A stretch of DNA of 64,000 nucleotides from a virus. Each line of letters opens with the position of its first letter. The stretch's first letter is position 1. Shown here one piece after another: positions 49,126 through 60,500 of the stretch. A model generated the notes under the pieces. It saw nothing but the letters and a program-made list of their open reading frames with translations. It was not told where the DNA came from and did not search any database. Made by a program: the position numbers and the translations under genes. The stretch covers positions 1 through 64,000 of IMG/VR virus record IMGVR_UViG_3300030060_003910. The stretch is one strand, 5' to 3'.

Positions 49126-49801
49126 TTCAAGAGAGAAGTCCAAATTAGCCAAACTGGTTATGCAAAAAGCAAAGGGCTTAAATATACAATACGAACAGCG
49201 TTGGATTGAGATAGGCGACTACATCTACGATGATGTTTGTTTTGAAGCAAAATCAACAACGGACTTTTTGGGTTCAGTAATGACAAAAAGATTATGGACG
49301 CAAATTGACAATATGGATAGACACTATAAAACAAATGTAGTGATTATTCATGGTAGTCTTGATGAAGCCATTATGAATGTAATTGAGAACTCTGGAAGCA
49401 ATATGCCAATTGGAACAAGAAGTATAATGCTTAACAATAAATTTCTTGGTGCAATTGGTAGACTTATTCTTGATACAGATGTAAAACCAGTATGGGTTGA
49501 AACAGAAGAAGAAGCGGCTTTGATTATTACAGCAGTATGTAAAATGAAACCAATGACAAGAGATGTAATTGCGCCGCAAGTATTCAAGAGATTAACTACT
49601 GATGATTTGCGACTAGATTTGCTATCCAGCATTAAAGGCGTATCAATTAAGAAAGCAAAAGAATTAATAAAACAATTTGGTTCCATTATGGAAATAGGTG
49701 AGTGTTCAGAATATGAATTACAAGCCATTGAAGGAATCGGAGAAACCTTAGCCAAAAGAATACTCTCCACATTAAACTCGGAAGAGAAGGTGAAAATATG
49801 A
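49112..49801 (+). CDS. XPF/ERCC4-like nuclease, GTG start
   Basis: GTG at 49112 follows TTGGAGGTATCAC. The 229-residue protein starts LVIDSREKSKLAK and continues GDYIYDDVCFEAKSTTDF, equivalent to GDxxxxxxxxxERKxxxDF of ERCC4 nucleases (here EAK). A C-terminal pair of helix-hairpin-helix motifs (LLSSIKGVSIKKAKELIKQF and LQAIEGIGETLAKRI) binds DNA. It cuts branched or flap DNA. Overlaps the primase by 14 bases. Confidence 0.87.
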   Translation: MLVIDSREKSKLAKLVMQKAKGLNIQYEQRWIEIGDYIYDDVCFEAKSTTDFLGSVMTKRLWTQIDNMDRHYKTNVVIIHGSLDEAIMNVIENSGSNMPIGTRSIMLNNKFLGAIGRLILDTDVKPVWVETEEEAALIITAVCKMKPMTRDVIAPQVFKRLTTDDLRLDLLSSIKGVSIKKAKELIKQFGSIMEIGECSEYELQAIEGIGETLAKRILSTLNSEEKVKI

Positions 49802-51261
49802 ATGAAGAATATAATGAAGAAGAATATATGGAAGCATTTGAAACAAACGCAGGTGTTTTTAGCGAAGCCTTGCCCAAAGTCGTTAGAGACTTTCAATCAT
49901 CAGCAGTTGAGGTATCACACTACAATGATATTCCTGCTGGTATTAGTTTCTTTAACATTCTTGGTCAAGTGGTAAAAGATTTTATTACAATTCCTAACGG
50001 AAGAAACCATGAAGATACGCGAATCCATTTCTGTTGGGTTCAAACAAGTGGAACTGGTAAATCTACTATGTGGAACTTTGTTGGGCCAGTTGCGGAAAAA
50101 ACATTTGGTATGATTAATTCTGCAAACAATCACCCTCCGTTTGTTCGTAATAACTTACCAATGAATCGTATTTTCAATACATTCGGTGTAACTGATTATA
50201 CAGATTCAGTTCTTATTGGTGGTTATGATAAAGAAGTGGACGATGATGGAGAAATTGAATATCAAAGAAGGCCAGGAGTTTTAGAAGGAAATGGTCTTGC
50301 TCATTGGGATGAGTTTGAATATTCAGGTATCTTCAAACAAAGCCAGCACAAAGAAAACTCTATCGTTTATCTCAATACTTTGATGAACTCCTTAGCAGGT
50401 GAGTCTTGGATTATTTCTAAGGCTTTGACTTCTTTTGGTGGCATGATTATGGAATGTTTCTGTGAGCGTTCTGTTTTGGCTATGACTTATCCACCTAATA
50501 ATCTAAACGATGTTATGGCTGAGAAGGGCGTTCTTCAAAGAATGCTTTTGTATGTTTGGGAAGTGCCTGAGTTTATTCAACACAAGATGCGTCTTGAACA
50601 AATTGACAAAGCAGGAACGGTTGAAGAAGTTAATCAACCTATTGATAAATACGCAAATGCTTTGTATAAGATTTATGAATTAACTCGCGAAAGGTTCAAT
50701 CAAGTGGGAGGCGACCCACTTAAAACCATGAAATATACTCAAGACTTTAATCAAGTTCTAAGACTTGAATATGAAAGTATGCGTATGTATCTTCAAAACA
50801 CCCGGCCCGATGTTGCTAAAATTGCGGGTAATTTTACCACCCGTTTGATGAAGATTCTGTATAAAATGTCTGTTCTTTGTAGTGTTGCATCTGCGCCTTC
50901 AATTAAAGATAAAGACCAACAATTCGTAGTTACTGGGCATAATGTCCGTCAAGCGGCAACAATCGTCCGACAATGTTATATGACATTGGTTGATTGGCTA
51001 GAGCGAAGCCTACGGGCGAAGCGCAAGAGCATAGCCGAGAACTCGCTTGAGTCGGTGTTTATGGACATTTATAACAAAATGAAGAAAGACGATGATGGTT
51101 TCGTCAATAAGACTACTCTCTTAACGGAAGTCCGAACAAAGGCTAAAAAATCAAGAGCGCAAGTGTATAGGCACTTTGATGTTATTAGACATAAGTTTGA
51201 AGAACAAAAAGGGCCAAGCAATAGGACTTACATTAAGTTGATAAGGAGTGATGAAGAATGA
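49798..51261 (+). CDS. P-loop replicative helicase-like ATPase with winged helix
   Basis: The 487-residue protein has Walker A VQTSGTGKSTMW (about residue 82) and Walker B LAHWDEFEYSG (about 173). The C-terminal 75 residues (MKKDDDGFVNKTTLLTEVRT) form a winged helix as in MCM. DUF3987-type phage helicases share the DEFE box. Its position next to primase and XPF genes suits the replicative helicase, but the exact family is unsettled. Confidence 0.68.
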   Translation: MNEEYNEEEYMEAFETNAGVFSEALPKVVRDFQSSAVEVSHYNDIPAGISFFNILGQVVKDFITIPNGRNHEDTRIHFCWVQTSGTGKSTMWNFVGPVAEKTFGMINSANNHPPFVRNNLPMNRIFNTFGVTDYTDSVLIGGYDKEVDDDGEIEYQRRPGVLEGNGLAHWDEFEYSGIFKQSQHKENSIVYLNTLMNSLAGESWIISKALTSFGGMIMECFCERSVLAMTYPPNNLNDVMAEKGVLQRMLLYVWEVPEFIQHKMRLEQIDKAGTVEEVNQPIDKYANALYKIYELTRERFNQVGGDPLKTMKYTQDFNQVLRLEYESMRMYLQNTRPDVAKIAGNFTTRLMKILYKMSVLCSVASAPSIKDKDQQFVVTGHNVRQAATIVRQCYMTLVDWLERSLRAKRKSIAENSLESVFMDIYNKMKKDDDGFVNKTTLLTEVRTKAKKSRAQVYRHFDVIRHKFEEQKGPSNRTYIKLIRSDEE

Positions 51262-51485
51262 AGTGGGAAAACACATACCTAGTGTTTCAAGTTGAAAAAG
51301 GGCCAAAAGTGATTATTGATACTCTAAACACTTACGGCGATGATGGATGGGAATGTTGTTCGCAATTAATTGTTGCGAATAAGCAAATCGTCTGCTTTTT
51401 AAAGCGACGAACTGACATTGACGAGGAACCAAAGGTGAACAAGGAAGAAGAAAAGATTAGCAAACTTTGGTCTAACGGTGAATGA
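51258..51485 (+). CDS. DUF4177-like small protein (75 aa)
   Basis: It starts MKWENTYLVFQVEKG. DTLNTYGDDGWECCSQLIV followed by FLKRR matches the DUF4177 pattern (LNxxGxDGWExV, FLKR). It is followed by an acidic tail. Function unknown in the family. Confidence 0.7.
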   Translation: MKWENTYLVFQVEKGPKVIIDTLNTYGDDGWECCSQLIVANKQIVCFLKRRTDIDEEPKVNKEEEKISKLWSNGE

Positions 51486-51486
51486 T

Positions 51487-52080
51487 ATGTCTGTATTGGC
51501 TATTGATTTAGAAACCAAAAATATGTCCTATGACATTGGTGGTTTTGGTAATACCCATATGTTTCAGGTTTCAACCGTAGCAACATGGGATGGAAACAAC
51601 GGAACTGTTTATGTTGATGAACCTGTTGAATCTTTTGCTAAATCAGGCCACACCATTAAGCCTTTGTCCGAACTTAAATATGATTTAGATAATCATTTTC
51701 AAAAGGGAGGATTATTGTTGGGACACAACATTAAGGCTTTTGATTTGCCTGTTCTTAGAGATGCGATGGATATTTATTGCATTAATAAGTATATTAAAGA
51801 AGAACAATTTATTGATACTTCAAGAATCCTGCTGAAAGAACATGGTGAGAGATTTCAACTAAAAAATCTTGTTAAATGCACCATGAATGATGCAAAATTA
51901 ATGGAAAGTGCTGATGCACCTAAATTATGGAAGATGGGTCAATTTGATGATGTGGTTGAGTATTGTATGAAAGATACCCAATTAGTCTATGACCTTTGGA
52001 AGTATGGGCAAAATAATGGTATTGTTAAGGCTTTTTCCTTAGAAAAAGGAGAACATAAAGAATTAGAGGTGATGTGGTAA
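51487..52080 (+). CDS. DEDD-type 3'-5' exonuclease
   Basis: The 197-residue protein starts MSVLAIDLETKN (DxE), continues LLGHNIKAFDLPVLRD (second D) and ends YCMKDTQLVYDLW (YxxxD, the DEDDy form). This RNase H-like fold removes nucleotides from 3' ends, for proofreading or processing. Start at ATG 51487; a GTG at 51478 is in frame. Confidence 0.85.
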   Translation: MSVLAIDLETKNMSYDIGGFGNTHMFQVSTVATWDGNNGTVYVDEPVESFAKSGHTIKPLSELKYDLDNHFQKGGLLLGHNIKAFDLPVLRDAMDIYCINKYIKEEQFIDTSRILLKEHGERFQLKNLVKCTMNDAKLMESADAPKLWKMGQFDDVVEYCMKDTQLVYDLWKYGQNNGIVKAFSLEKGEHKELEVMW

Positions 52081-52226
52081 TGACGACATGGGAATGGATT
52101 GGTTTATTCTTTTTCATCAGTATTCTAATGCTTCTATTCTTTGCCGCTTTCGGTGGAACTAATATCACCGATGAAAGCGTTGAAGAATACATGAAGCGGC
52201 TGATGGGCGAAGATAGCCAAAAGTGA
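52080..52226 (+). CDS. Single-pass membrane protein (48 aa)
   Basis: It starts MTTWEWIGLFFFISILMLLFF, one N-terminal membrane helix, then an acidic tail. Stop and start overlap as TAATG. Function unknown. Confidence 0.68.
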   Translation: MTTWEWIGLFFFISILMLLFFAAFGGTNITDESVEEYMKRLMGEDSQK

Positions 52227-52230
52227 TGAT

Positions 52231-52374
52231 ATGGGATTAAAGCAAGAGTGTTTTTACTGTAAAGAAAAGACAGTAGCAAGACGATTACTTGGCTTTTATG
52301 TCGGTTCTACTGAACAGACAAAATTATGGGAATGCCGAGCCTGTAATGCCATTTGGTCGGAAAAAACAAATTGA
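52231..52374 (+). CDS. Small zinc-ribbon protein (47 aa), last gene of the plus-strand operon
   Basis: It starts MGLKQECFYCKEKTVARR. CFYC and CRAC give a zinc ribbon. The terminator hairpin begins within its stop codon. Function unknown. Confidence 0.7.
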   Translation: MGLKQECFYCKEKTVARRLLGFYVGSTEQTKLWECRACNAIWSEKTN

Positions 52375-52405
52375 GGGGGAGCGTATGCTCCCTCTCTTTT
52401 TTTTT
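52373..52405 (+). terminator. Hairpin terminator of the plus-strand operon
   Basis: GAGGGGGAGC pairs with GCTCCCTCTC around GTAT and is followed by a run of nine T. It marks the end of the replication block. Confidence 0.85.
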
Positions 52406-52502
52406 GGTTTTTCAACTTTTGTGAATTTTTTAAAAATTCATTAGGCCGTAATTTTTGTTTGGCTAAATGAGAGCATTTATGCTTTTTAAAAAGACGACCC
52501 CT

Positions 52503-52536
52503 GCATTCAATTCCTCCTGCGGCACGAATTGAATGC
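52503..52536 (-). terminator. Hairpin terminator of the minus-strand tail operon
   Basis: GCATTCAATTC (52503-52513) and its exact complement (52526-52536) form an eleven-base-pair stem. On the minus strand it is followed by CTTTTT. It lies 35 bases past the tail-fibre stop and faces the plus-strand terminator. The tract 52406-52502 holds only a GAATTTTT/AAAATTC palindrome. Confidence 0.7.
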
Positions 52537-52571
52537 AACGCAAAAGTTGGTGTCTTTGGGCCAAAGCCTCA

Positions 52572-54248
52572 TCAATTGAGTTGCATAAGCATCCACATAT
52601 CAGCATCAACACAGGTAATATCATAAATTTTTCCAGCCGCCAAAGAATAAGGAAGGCTTAATACCGCACCCGTGGTATCTGTTATGGAATCGTCGCTTCC
52701 TGTTCTATTTATCTGTAAAGTATCACCAACAACCTTTGCTACAATTCTATATGTTCTTCCTATATCTACTGATTCTGCGTCAGGTAAATTAAGCATTAAA
52801 TCTTGTGGTGGCTGTCCACCACCAGCCGCAGGTGCAGAAGCAATAATCAAATCATCTGTTTTTAAAATATCATAAGCAGAAAGTGGTGGCCCCCCGCTTA
52901 AACCGTTATCACCGGCTTTGTGAACAACATTTTGTATTCTTCCTTTTGTATTTATTGCTCCGCTTAGTGATAGAACTCCATCCCCTACTGTGCTTGTTCC
53001 TATTCCTACTTTATCTTGTCCAGCATCAGCAAAAATTAAATTTGCATTTGTATCGCCCTCTACTCTAAAATTTATATCTGCTCCGGCATCATTGAAAACT
53101 GTCTCATCGCTATCCAATTCAATTCTTGAAGTGATAGCGCCATTTTTCAAAGTTCTAAAGGTTATTCTTCCGTCTTCGCTTCCATCAGTAGGGTCTACGA
53201 TTTCTGCAAAAATGTCCACATAATCTGCTGTGCTTCCTGCTGAATCTTTTCCTCTAAATCTTAAATGGGCTAAATCATCACCTGCGGCTGGACTTGCTGA
53301 ATTACGATAATAAACAACATCGGGAGAAGCAGAACCGCCATCTTCTGCAACCTCAATTAAAAAGTCAATATCAGAAGAACTTGTTCCTTTAACATGTAAA
53401 ATACCAGTTGGGTTGCCTGTCCCTATCCCTACTTTCCCATCGGTTGTTATTCTTAATCTTTCTACTGCCGAACCAGTTTTGAAAACCATAGGTTCTGAAC
53501 TAGAATATGCTTGTATTTCTGCTAAACCGCTTGTTGGCGAATTTGCATATCCTAGGGAAATTTTATTCGCTTGAATGTCTTCTGTGACTAGTAAAGAACC
53601 TTCAATCTTTACTTCTGTATTTGGAAATGATGGGTCATTGTCGCCATACAGAACCAACCTATCTACAACGCTAGAACCGTCTTTTACCTTAAAAATAATA
53701 TCTTTGTCTGTTTCTAAAGACTCAAATTCAACATCTCCGGCGTTGCTTTTTATTGTAGCACTTTCAGTATATCCTGAATCATCTCTACCGATGCTCAAAC
53801 TGTTTTCAGTTTTATTAACAGTAAGATACTGAATACCTACATTTGCAGTTCCGTTATGAGTAATAACTGCAATAATAGTATCTCCTGCCGTATATTGGGC
53901 AACCTTATCAGCCGCAGTAGGGTTTCTTATGGTTAAAACTGGAGAAGAAGCACTACTAGCAATTAATAAATGATAACCATTTGTATATGTTGAACTCAAT
54001 GTTAAATTAGCAACTGCCGAAACCGCCACTCTTTTACCATCACGGAAAATAACTCCTGCGCCAACATCAATTTGTGTTGCGCTGTCAATAGTAATGTCAA
54101 AACCACTAATTGCATAGTTTTGACCTAAACCATCTGAAAGGGCTTTAATAATCCCGGTATGAGGAAAATCTACACCATCTTCAATTTGATTAGGCGTTCC
54201 AGTTGTGCTTTGTCCATAAAAGTTCGGATTACTTACCATATTACTCAA
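52572..54248 (-). CDS. Tail fibre protein (558 aa)
   Basis: It starts MSNMVSNPNFYGQSTTG. Strand-rich repeats with ERLRITTDGKVGIGTGNPTG and DKVGIGTSTVGDG match the RLxI-DGxVGIGTxxP segments common in marine phage tail fibres. A Gly/Pro-rich linker (SAPAAGGGQPPQDL) precedes a compact C-terminal domain that may bind the receptor. It is the distal gene of the tail operon. Confidence 0.85.
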   Translation of the reverse strand: MSNMVSNPNFYGQSTTGTPNQIEDGVDFPHTGIIKALSDGLGQNYAISGFDITIDSATQIDVGAGVIFRDGKRVAVSAVANLTLSSTYTNGYHLLIASSASSPVLTIRNPTAADKVAQYTAGDTIIAVITHNGTANVGIQYLTVNKTENSLSIGRDDSGYTESATIKSNAGDVEFESLETDKDIIFKVKDGSSVVDRLVLYGDNDPSFPNTEVKIEGSLLVTEDIQANKISLGYANSPTSGLAEIQAYSSSEPMVFKTGSAVERLRITTDGKVGIGTGNPTGILHVKGTSSSDIDFLIEVAEDGGSASPDVVYYRNSASPAAGDDLAHLRFRGKDSAGSTADYVDIFAEIVDPTDGSEDGRITFRTLKNGAITSRIELDSDETVFNDAGADINFRVEGDTNANLIFADAGQDKVGIGTSTVGDGVLSLSGAINTKGRIQNVVHKAGDNGLSGGPPLSAYDILKTDDLIIASAPAAGGGQPPQDLMLNLPDAESVDIGRTYRIVAKVVGDTLQINRTGSDDSITDTTGAVLSLPYSLAAGKIYDITCVDADMWMLMQLN

Positions 54249-54579
54249 CCTCCAACAAAATAAACAGTTCTAGTGTTTCTGTTGTGGAAAATGGGCCAAC
54301 TCCTTCAAAATTGGTTCTATATACTAAATCGCTCCCGTTAAATAAACCTACTTCACGAATAACTTGGCCTTGAATAGCACTACCCGCTACTGATACTTTT
54401 ACCTCAATAACATTTAATGTAGAATTTGTAATTGTTAATGTTGTAGAAGCAGATAATGGAACATCTAAATCGGTAGCAGTTGGGCTAGTAGAGTTTCCAC
54501 CAAGACCAATTTTTGCAGTATCAAACAGATTATCTTTGATATGGGTAGCAATCAATGTTTTTAATTCATCTGTAATCAT
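54241..54579 (-). CDS. Tail collar/fibre-attachment protein (112 aa)
   Basis: It starts MITDELKTLIATHIKDN. A beta-rich body with GQVIREVGLFNGSDLVYRTNF is typical of phage tail-collar fibre N-terminal domains. It overlaps both neighbours, and may link the hub to the fibre. Confidence 0.75.
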   Translation of the reverse strand: MITDELKTLIATHIKDNLFDTAKIGLGGNSTSPTATDLDVPLSASTTLTITNSTLNVIEVKVSVAGSAIQGQVIREVGLFNGSDLVYRTNFEGVGPFSTTETLELFILLEVE

Positions 54580-57500
54580 GCTAAATCTTCCTCCACTAAA
54601 TCAGTAATCGTGATTGCTCCACCTGTAAATCCTAAAGCAGTAGTAAATCCTAACGCTGTTCCAAAGCCGAGAGTCCGACCTGCGCCTCCCGCACTTCTCT
54701 TCCGAACCAACAATTTAAGTTCTTTGGTGTTCAAGGTGTTTAAGAAATTGTAAGAAATCTCATTTGATTGTAAATTAGCACTTCTTAACGCTGCTTTTGT
54801 TTCTTTGCTTGAAATCAACAGTTCCGAGAAAACATCAGAAAGGTCTTTACTGTATCGGCCAAGTTGTAATTTAATAAAACCAGTAAGTTGGTGTTCCATT
54901 TCTAATACGATAAACTCATTCATCTCAATATTCTCTCTCGGAATAAATACATTTACAATATCGCCAACTCGTAATTGATTTATTCCTTTATTTTGCATAG
55001 TGAAAGATAATTTTTGATTAAGACGAGAATGAATCAGCAAAAGTTTAGTAGCCCTCTTATCTACTTCTTCTTGAGTTAATAGAGTATTATCTACCACTTC
55101 TAATGTCTTCCGCCCTCTTTTTTGTATTGAGCGCAAGTCTTTACGAATTGCTTTATGTGCATTTCCATATACATTGATTTCGTTAAAGAAATCAAAGAGA
55201 GTTGAAACTTTATCAAATTCAGAAATTAAAAATTCTCCGCTATCATCAATGGTAATATTCGTTTTTAAAGAATTTTCACTTTCAGGAAAAATCTTGAACA
55301 CATTGTTTTCTTCAACAAGTTTCATTCCCTTTCTATCAAGAATATATTGTATTGCAGAATACAAATCTAATCCTTGATAATTAGGTGCTAAATACATAGG
55401 AGCATTAGTTGATGTTGTTTCAAATTCAATTCCTTCTTGTTCAAGTAATTCATTGATTAGGTCTTCACCTTCAAGACCAACGCTAACAGTAGAACCAATA
55501 CAGGCTCTCGTTGGGTCAATTTTTAATTCTTCATTTGATGAAACAGTAAAGGTTTCGGAAACTGAAACAATTCCTTGTCTATTCAATTGCTTACCAAGAT
55601 TAATAGAATCATATTTTAAGTTGGCTTTAGCCGTAAAAGTTACTTTTTCAGAATTGATTCCATCACTAAAATTCATAGAGTATTCACCGTCAGGAAGATT
55701 ACTTTCAAAGAAGTTAGAAGTAGAATGCAAAACCAAATTAGCGTCTGTGGATTGTTTGTCAGTATCAACCATAACAAACATGGATAGAACACCCTCATCT
55801 GAAAACTCATTATTGGTTCCTAAAACCTTCCCTTCTTTGTAAAAATAGCCATCTTTTATTTCTTCATATACTTCATTTTTATTAGATTTTTTAGTATAGG
55901 TTGAAGAAAGAATATTGAATTTTATTTCTTCTGGCATAAAATCATAGAGGCAAGTTTCATTTGGTTGTAAAATTCTATATGCTGTTTCATCAACCAAAGC
56001 GGCATCGCAAATTAAATGATGTTCTTCACTATCACTATTTGAAACTTCGTGTGAAATAACATAGATTAAAGTGTTTGAACTTGTATGTTGCGGTATCGCA
56101 CCTTCCATACCTGCTCTTTTTTCTTTTCCTCCTTTTGTAAAAGCCGTTCCTTCCGCATTGACTCCATCTTCGGGAACCAAATAGCAACCAGTTAAATCCA
56201 TAAATTTTAAAAAGGTATTGTAAAAAGTTGTTTGGCTATCATCAGGTCTTGTGGTTTTAATAACATTTTTCTTTAATGTTCCTGCTGAAGTTAAAATATC
56301 GGAAACAGAAAAATTACTCATATCATCGCCGTCGCCATCTACTGAATCGGCATCAATCCAAAGCCTAGGCTTAAAACACATAAATGCTCCATCTGCTTCA
56401 TATGGTCTTGAACCTCCATAAGAAGCACTTGAATCGGAAACATTATCAAATCCTTTAAAATGATATAAAGAACCAATAACAGCATGATTATCGCTACCTA
56501 CCACTACCTTTCTATTACCCATAAGAACCTGAGTTGTTGAGCCTTCTTCTGCTTTGTATTTTCCTCCATCTTCAATAGAAAATCTATCTAACACTACACC
56601 TATCAAAGAATTGTGCGCTCTCGCCGGAATAAAATTACCAGCAGAATGCTGTGTCATTTGTTGAATTACTGCAAAATTACCAACATCTCTATCGGCTGTG
56701 CCTAAATTGGTATCAAATGCAAGTGGCCCAATAATTTCTGACAGCCTATCTCCTGTTCCAAAACTTTCAAAACTTAATGCTCCGCTATTGGCAGTATGGG
56801 CATCATCTCCTGAATCATCACCATAATTGCTTCCATTAGGAATAATACAGCACTTTAGAGGATGAACATCATTATTATCTAATCTAGCAAAACTATCTTT
56901 TTTATTTCTGCCTTTCATAGTGATGGTATCAAAACTTATTTTAAAGCACCCATTAGTGGTTGTATCTGCACTTCCATCATTTGTTAAAAACCCGTCGCTA
57001 ACTAAGTCGTAAGTATTTCCGCTAACTGGCGTTCCGCTTGATATTGTTCCGATAGTTCTTCCCTTACTATCAAATAAGAAATCATTTGTTGATAAACTAA
57101 CACTTCCAGTAAATGTTATTTTATCACCTGTAATGTTGTCTATTGTTCCAACTAGTGTCTTTTCTCCATTTTTAACAGAAAGACCATAAGAATTGTCTCG
57201 GTATTTTATGATTGGTTTTTCTGGATTAATGGGATTAAAGAAAAAATCAACACAAACTTCTGTTAATCTCATAATTCCAAATCTATTTAGTTGAGAAATA
57301 TCTTCCGAACTAGAAAAAGAGACGGTTTGATGATTAATGTCCTTTAATTGTATTCTGTTTCCTCCGTTTGTTGCGGAGTCTTTTTGATTTTTATTTTCCA
57401 ATAAAAATAAATTATAGTTATTTATCTCTTTTGCGATACTACCAGAAGATTCACTTAATAGGCTATCTTGTCTTAAACTAGTGTATGGTAAAATATCGCT

Positions 57501-60500
57501 ATTAATATAGATAAATAATCTAGCGGCAGATTCGTCTGGATAAACAAAAGAAGCCTTTGTTCTCTGTTCTAATTCAGTCAATTGTGGAAAGGCACGATTA
57601 GATGTTTTATGAATGCGAATATCTGAAAAATTAGAGCCGAAGGGACTAGTTAATCCCCTTTCTTCTGGCGGTAAGACTCTATAAGAAGAAGAGGTTGTGT
57701 GTGCATTTGTTAGATTAGTAGTAGAAATGTTAGGTTTAAAATTATAGGAATTTGCTAAATAGTTATATTTTCCTTTATTTGGGTAGGCAGGTCTAATGGC
57801 TTTTTCTGCTCCAGTAGAACCAGTATGAACTAAAGGAAGATTTAGTGAAAAGTTTCCAATAGATAGACCTGTAATTTTGTAATATGGTTGTCCGAACCGT
57901 GAAGAATAATCACCAGCAATTGTTGTGCTATCTACATTAAGTGGAACTAATCTTACATTTGGCCCTAGTGTTGCGTATTGAAGATGAGGGCGAGTTAAAA
58001 TTTTTCCTCCCCAAAGGTGCGCTCCATTAATCAAAAGTAATTCGTTTGTAGGTTTAGCGACAGTAAAGATAATATCATTCGTATCTAAATCAACAGGAAA
58101 TCTGTCCAGCATAACTAATGTGTGATTAGCATTTGAGGTGGTTGCGGTGTGTAAAACATCAAATACTAAACCAATAAAAACTTTGTCAGCAGAAGTATCT
58201 TCGTTAGGAACAAAAAATAACGGGTCGCCAATATTTAAAGAATGAGCGTTTGCTGTTGTCATTTGAAAATGCAAATTTGTAATATTTCCAAAAGCAGTAA
58301 TCGTTCCAACTTCAGTAAAAGTAAATTCACTTACATCATCATAAAAATGAACTTTTCTACCTAAAGTGATAGGAATATATGGAGCCAATTCAATTTCTGT
58401 AATGTTGTCTTTCTTTGAAGTAGAAACCACTTCAAAGTCAATTAAAGTATTTACAGTATCAAAGGTTGATTCTCCTGCGCTCCCGTGTTCGTCTTTTAAT
58501 TTTGATTGAAAAGCAAAGTCATTTGAAATAGATGATGGCTTATGAATTGCATAACCAATTGCACCAGCACTTGCATTTGCGCTTGTTGAGACTAATGAAG
58601 TATCTTCAAGACCGCTTGACATCGTAATTTTATTTCCTGCTGTAAAAATTAATCCTTTATTAGCGGCTCCTGTAAGAGAAGAGGGTTTATTTGTAGCAAG
58701 ATGGGATGAACTAAGTGCTTTTGAGAGAACATAATTTTTCTCTGTGTCAATGTAAATTTTTTCTGAATTTGCTTCTGTTAATGCTGCAGTAAAGGTAAGA
58801 ACTACATTAGAAGTTCCAGAAACCCCAAGAATTTCTCCTATATATCCATTAACTGTAAAAATCTTATCTCCTTCTGTTGGAAGAATATCAAAGTCAGAGT
58901 CTGCAACTCCTGTTGTTAATGAACCAGCATTCAAAGGAACAGTAAAATTAGTAGAATCAATCTGCGATAATTTATTATATGGACTATTGCTAGAATAAAT
59001 AATGTCTTCACTAAACAAAGTATTTAGATTCACAATTGGAGAAAGTAATTTACTAAACTTATCTCTTCCTTGAATTTCCATAATGGTTTGTCCATTCTCC
59101 TTTTTGTTTTCAATATTTTCAACTTCACCATTGAACCTTTCAATAAAGATTTGATATTGTCCTTTAGCAAAACTCAACGGGTTAGTATGATATGAATCGG
59201 TATCAAATGATAAAGTAATCATTTCTTTTGTTGCATCACAGGCAGTAATGGTCGCAAATCTTTCATTATGGTTTAATGATGTAAAAGAGACATACATCTT
59301 GCTAAACCTGCCGTTTAGTAGTGAAATATCAAGCATAAGTGTCCCGTCAGTTGCGTTATATGCTCGCCTGTGAAGCACATCGCCGCTTGTCGGGGTCGTG
59401 GACTGTGCGGTAAAAGAAGCGTCGTTCTCCGTTCTCGCATAGGGGTGTGTGGACGATTGGAAGGTTATCTCTTGGGTTGTTCCAGACAGGCTTCCAAAAG
59501 ATTGAACAATTAAAATGTTATCTCCTAACTTGACCTCATCTCCTGCATTTAGAACAGTATTTAAATTATACTCAGTATTGAAAGAAAATACTGCATTAGA
59601 AGTCTTTGAACTATATGTTGCGGCTAAAGCAAAAAATTCGTTCATATCACCACGATGAATATTATGACGCACACGATATGCGTCAAACTCTTTCACCTTT
59701 CTGGGCATAATTCTGCCGTTATCAATAATAGATGTTTCTGCAAACCCGCCCTTTCCATCAATTGATTCAGTATTTGTGTGGTCATATACATTGTAAAGTA
59801 GATTAGATTTTGTTGGTGAAAAATCATAATGCAAATATCTTTTTGGGCCAGTATATGCAGGAGAGTTCTTCTCATCATCATCCATTCTTTTAGCATTCGG
59901 AAACATTTCATTATAATCACTATTATCAGCAGTAAGAGTTCCGCCTTCATTAATAGTAATTGAATCACCCTCAGTAATAGTATTATCTAAATCTCTTAAT
60001 TTATCTGTTAATGTGACTCTATGAGTAAATCTACTATAATCAATAACTACCTTGCCAAAGTCTTGAACAGTTCTAAATGTAATAGCATTTGTTGTATCAA
60101 AGGTATGAGAAGTGGTTGATATGCTGGCGTGTTTTTGCATAGCATAATATTTGGTATCGTGGTCTAATTCATTGTTTTTATCAAGCAATTCATTAAAGAA
60201 ATAAAATAAAGGTCTAGCACAGGAAAGTTTATCTTCTAATGTAAGGCTTGAAGTGTTGTTTAAAATACCAGCAGAGAAAGCAAGAATGTTATTATTTGTT
60301 TTTACATGGCCCTTAAAAATCATAAACTTCGTATCTTTAGGAATCTCATTTCCTAATTTTGGTTCAAACTCAAAAGCATCTCCCGCCGAATCTTCTGTTA
60401 AAATTTCTGTAATTCTAGCAAAATGATGACGAGTATCTGTGTCTGAATATACTAAAACAAAGTAATAGTGAGTAGCAAAGGCGGCGGGATTAAATTGTAT

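Noticed and set aside
52296-52538. Minus-strand frame of 80 codons between the two operons
   Set aside because: It overlaps the zinc-ribbon gene and both terminator hairpins; composition is not protein-like.
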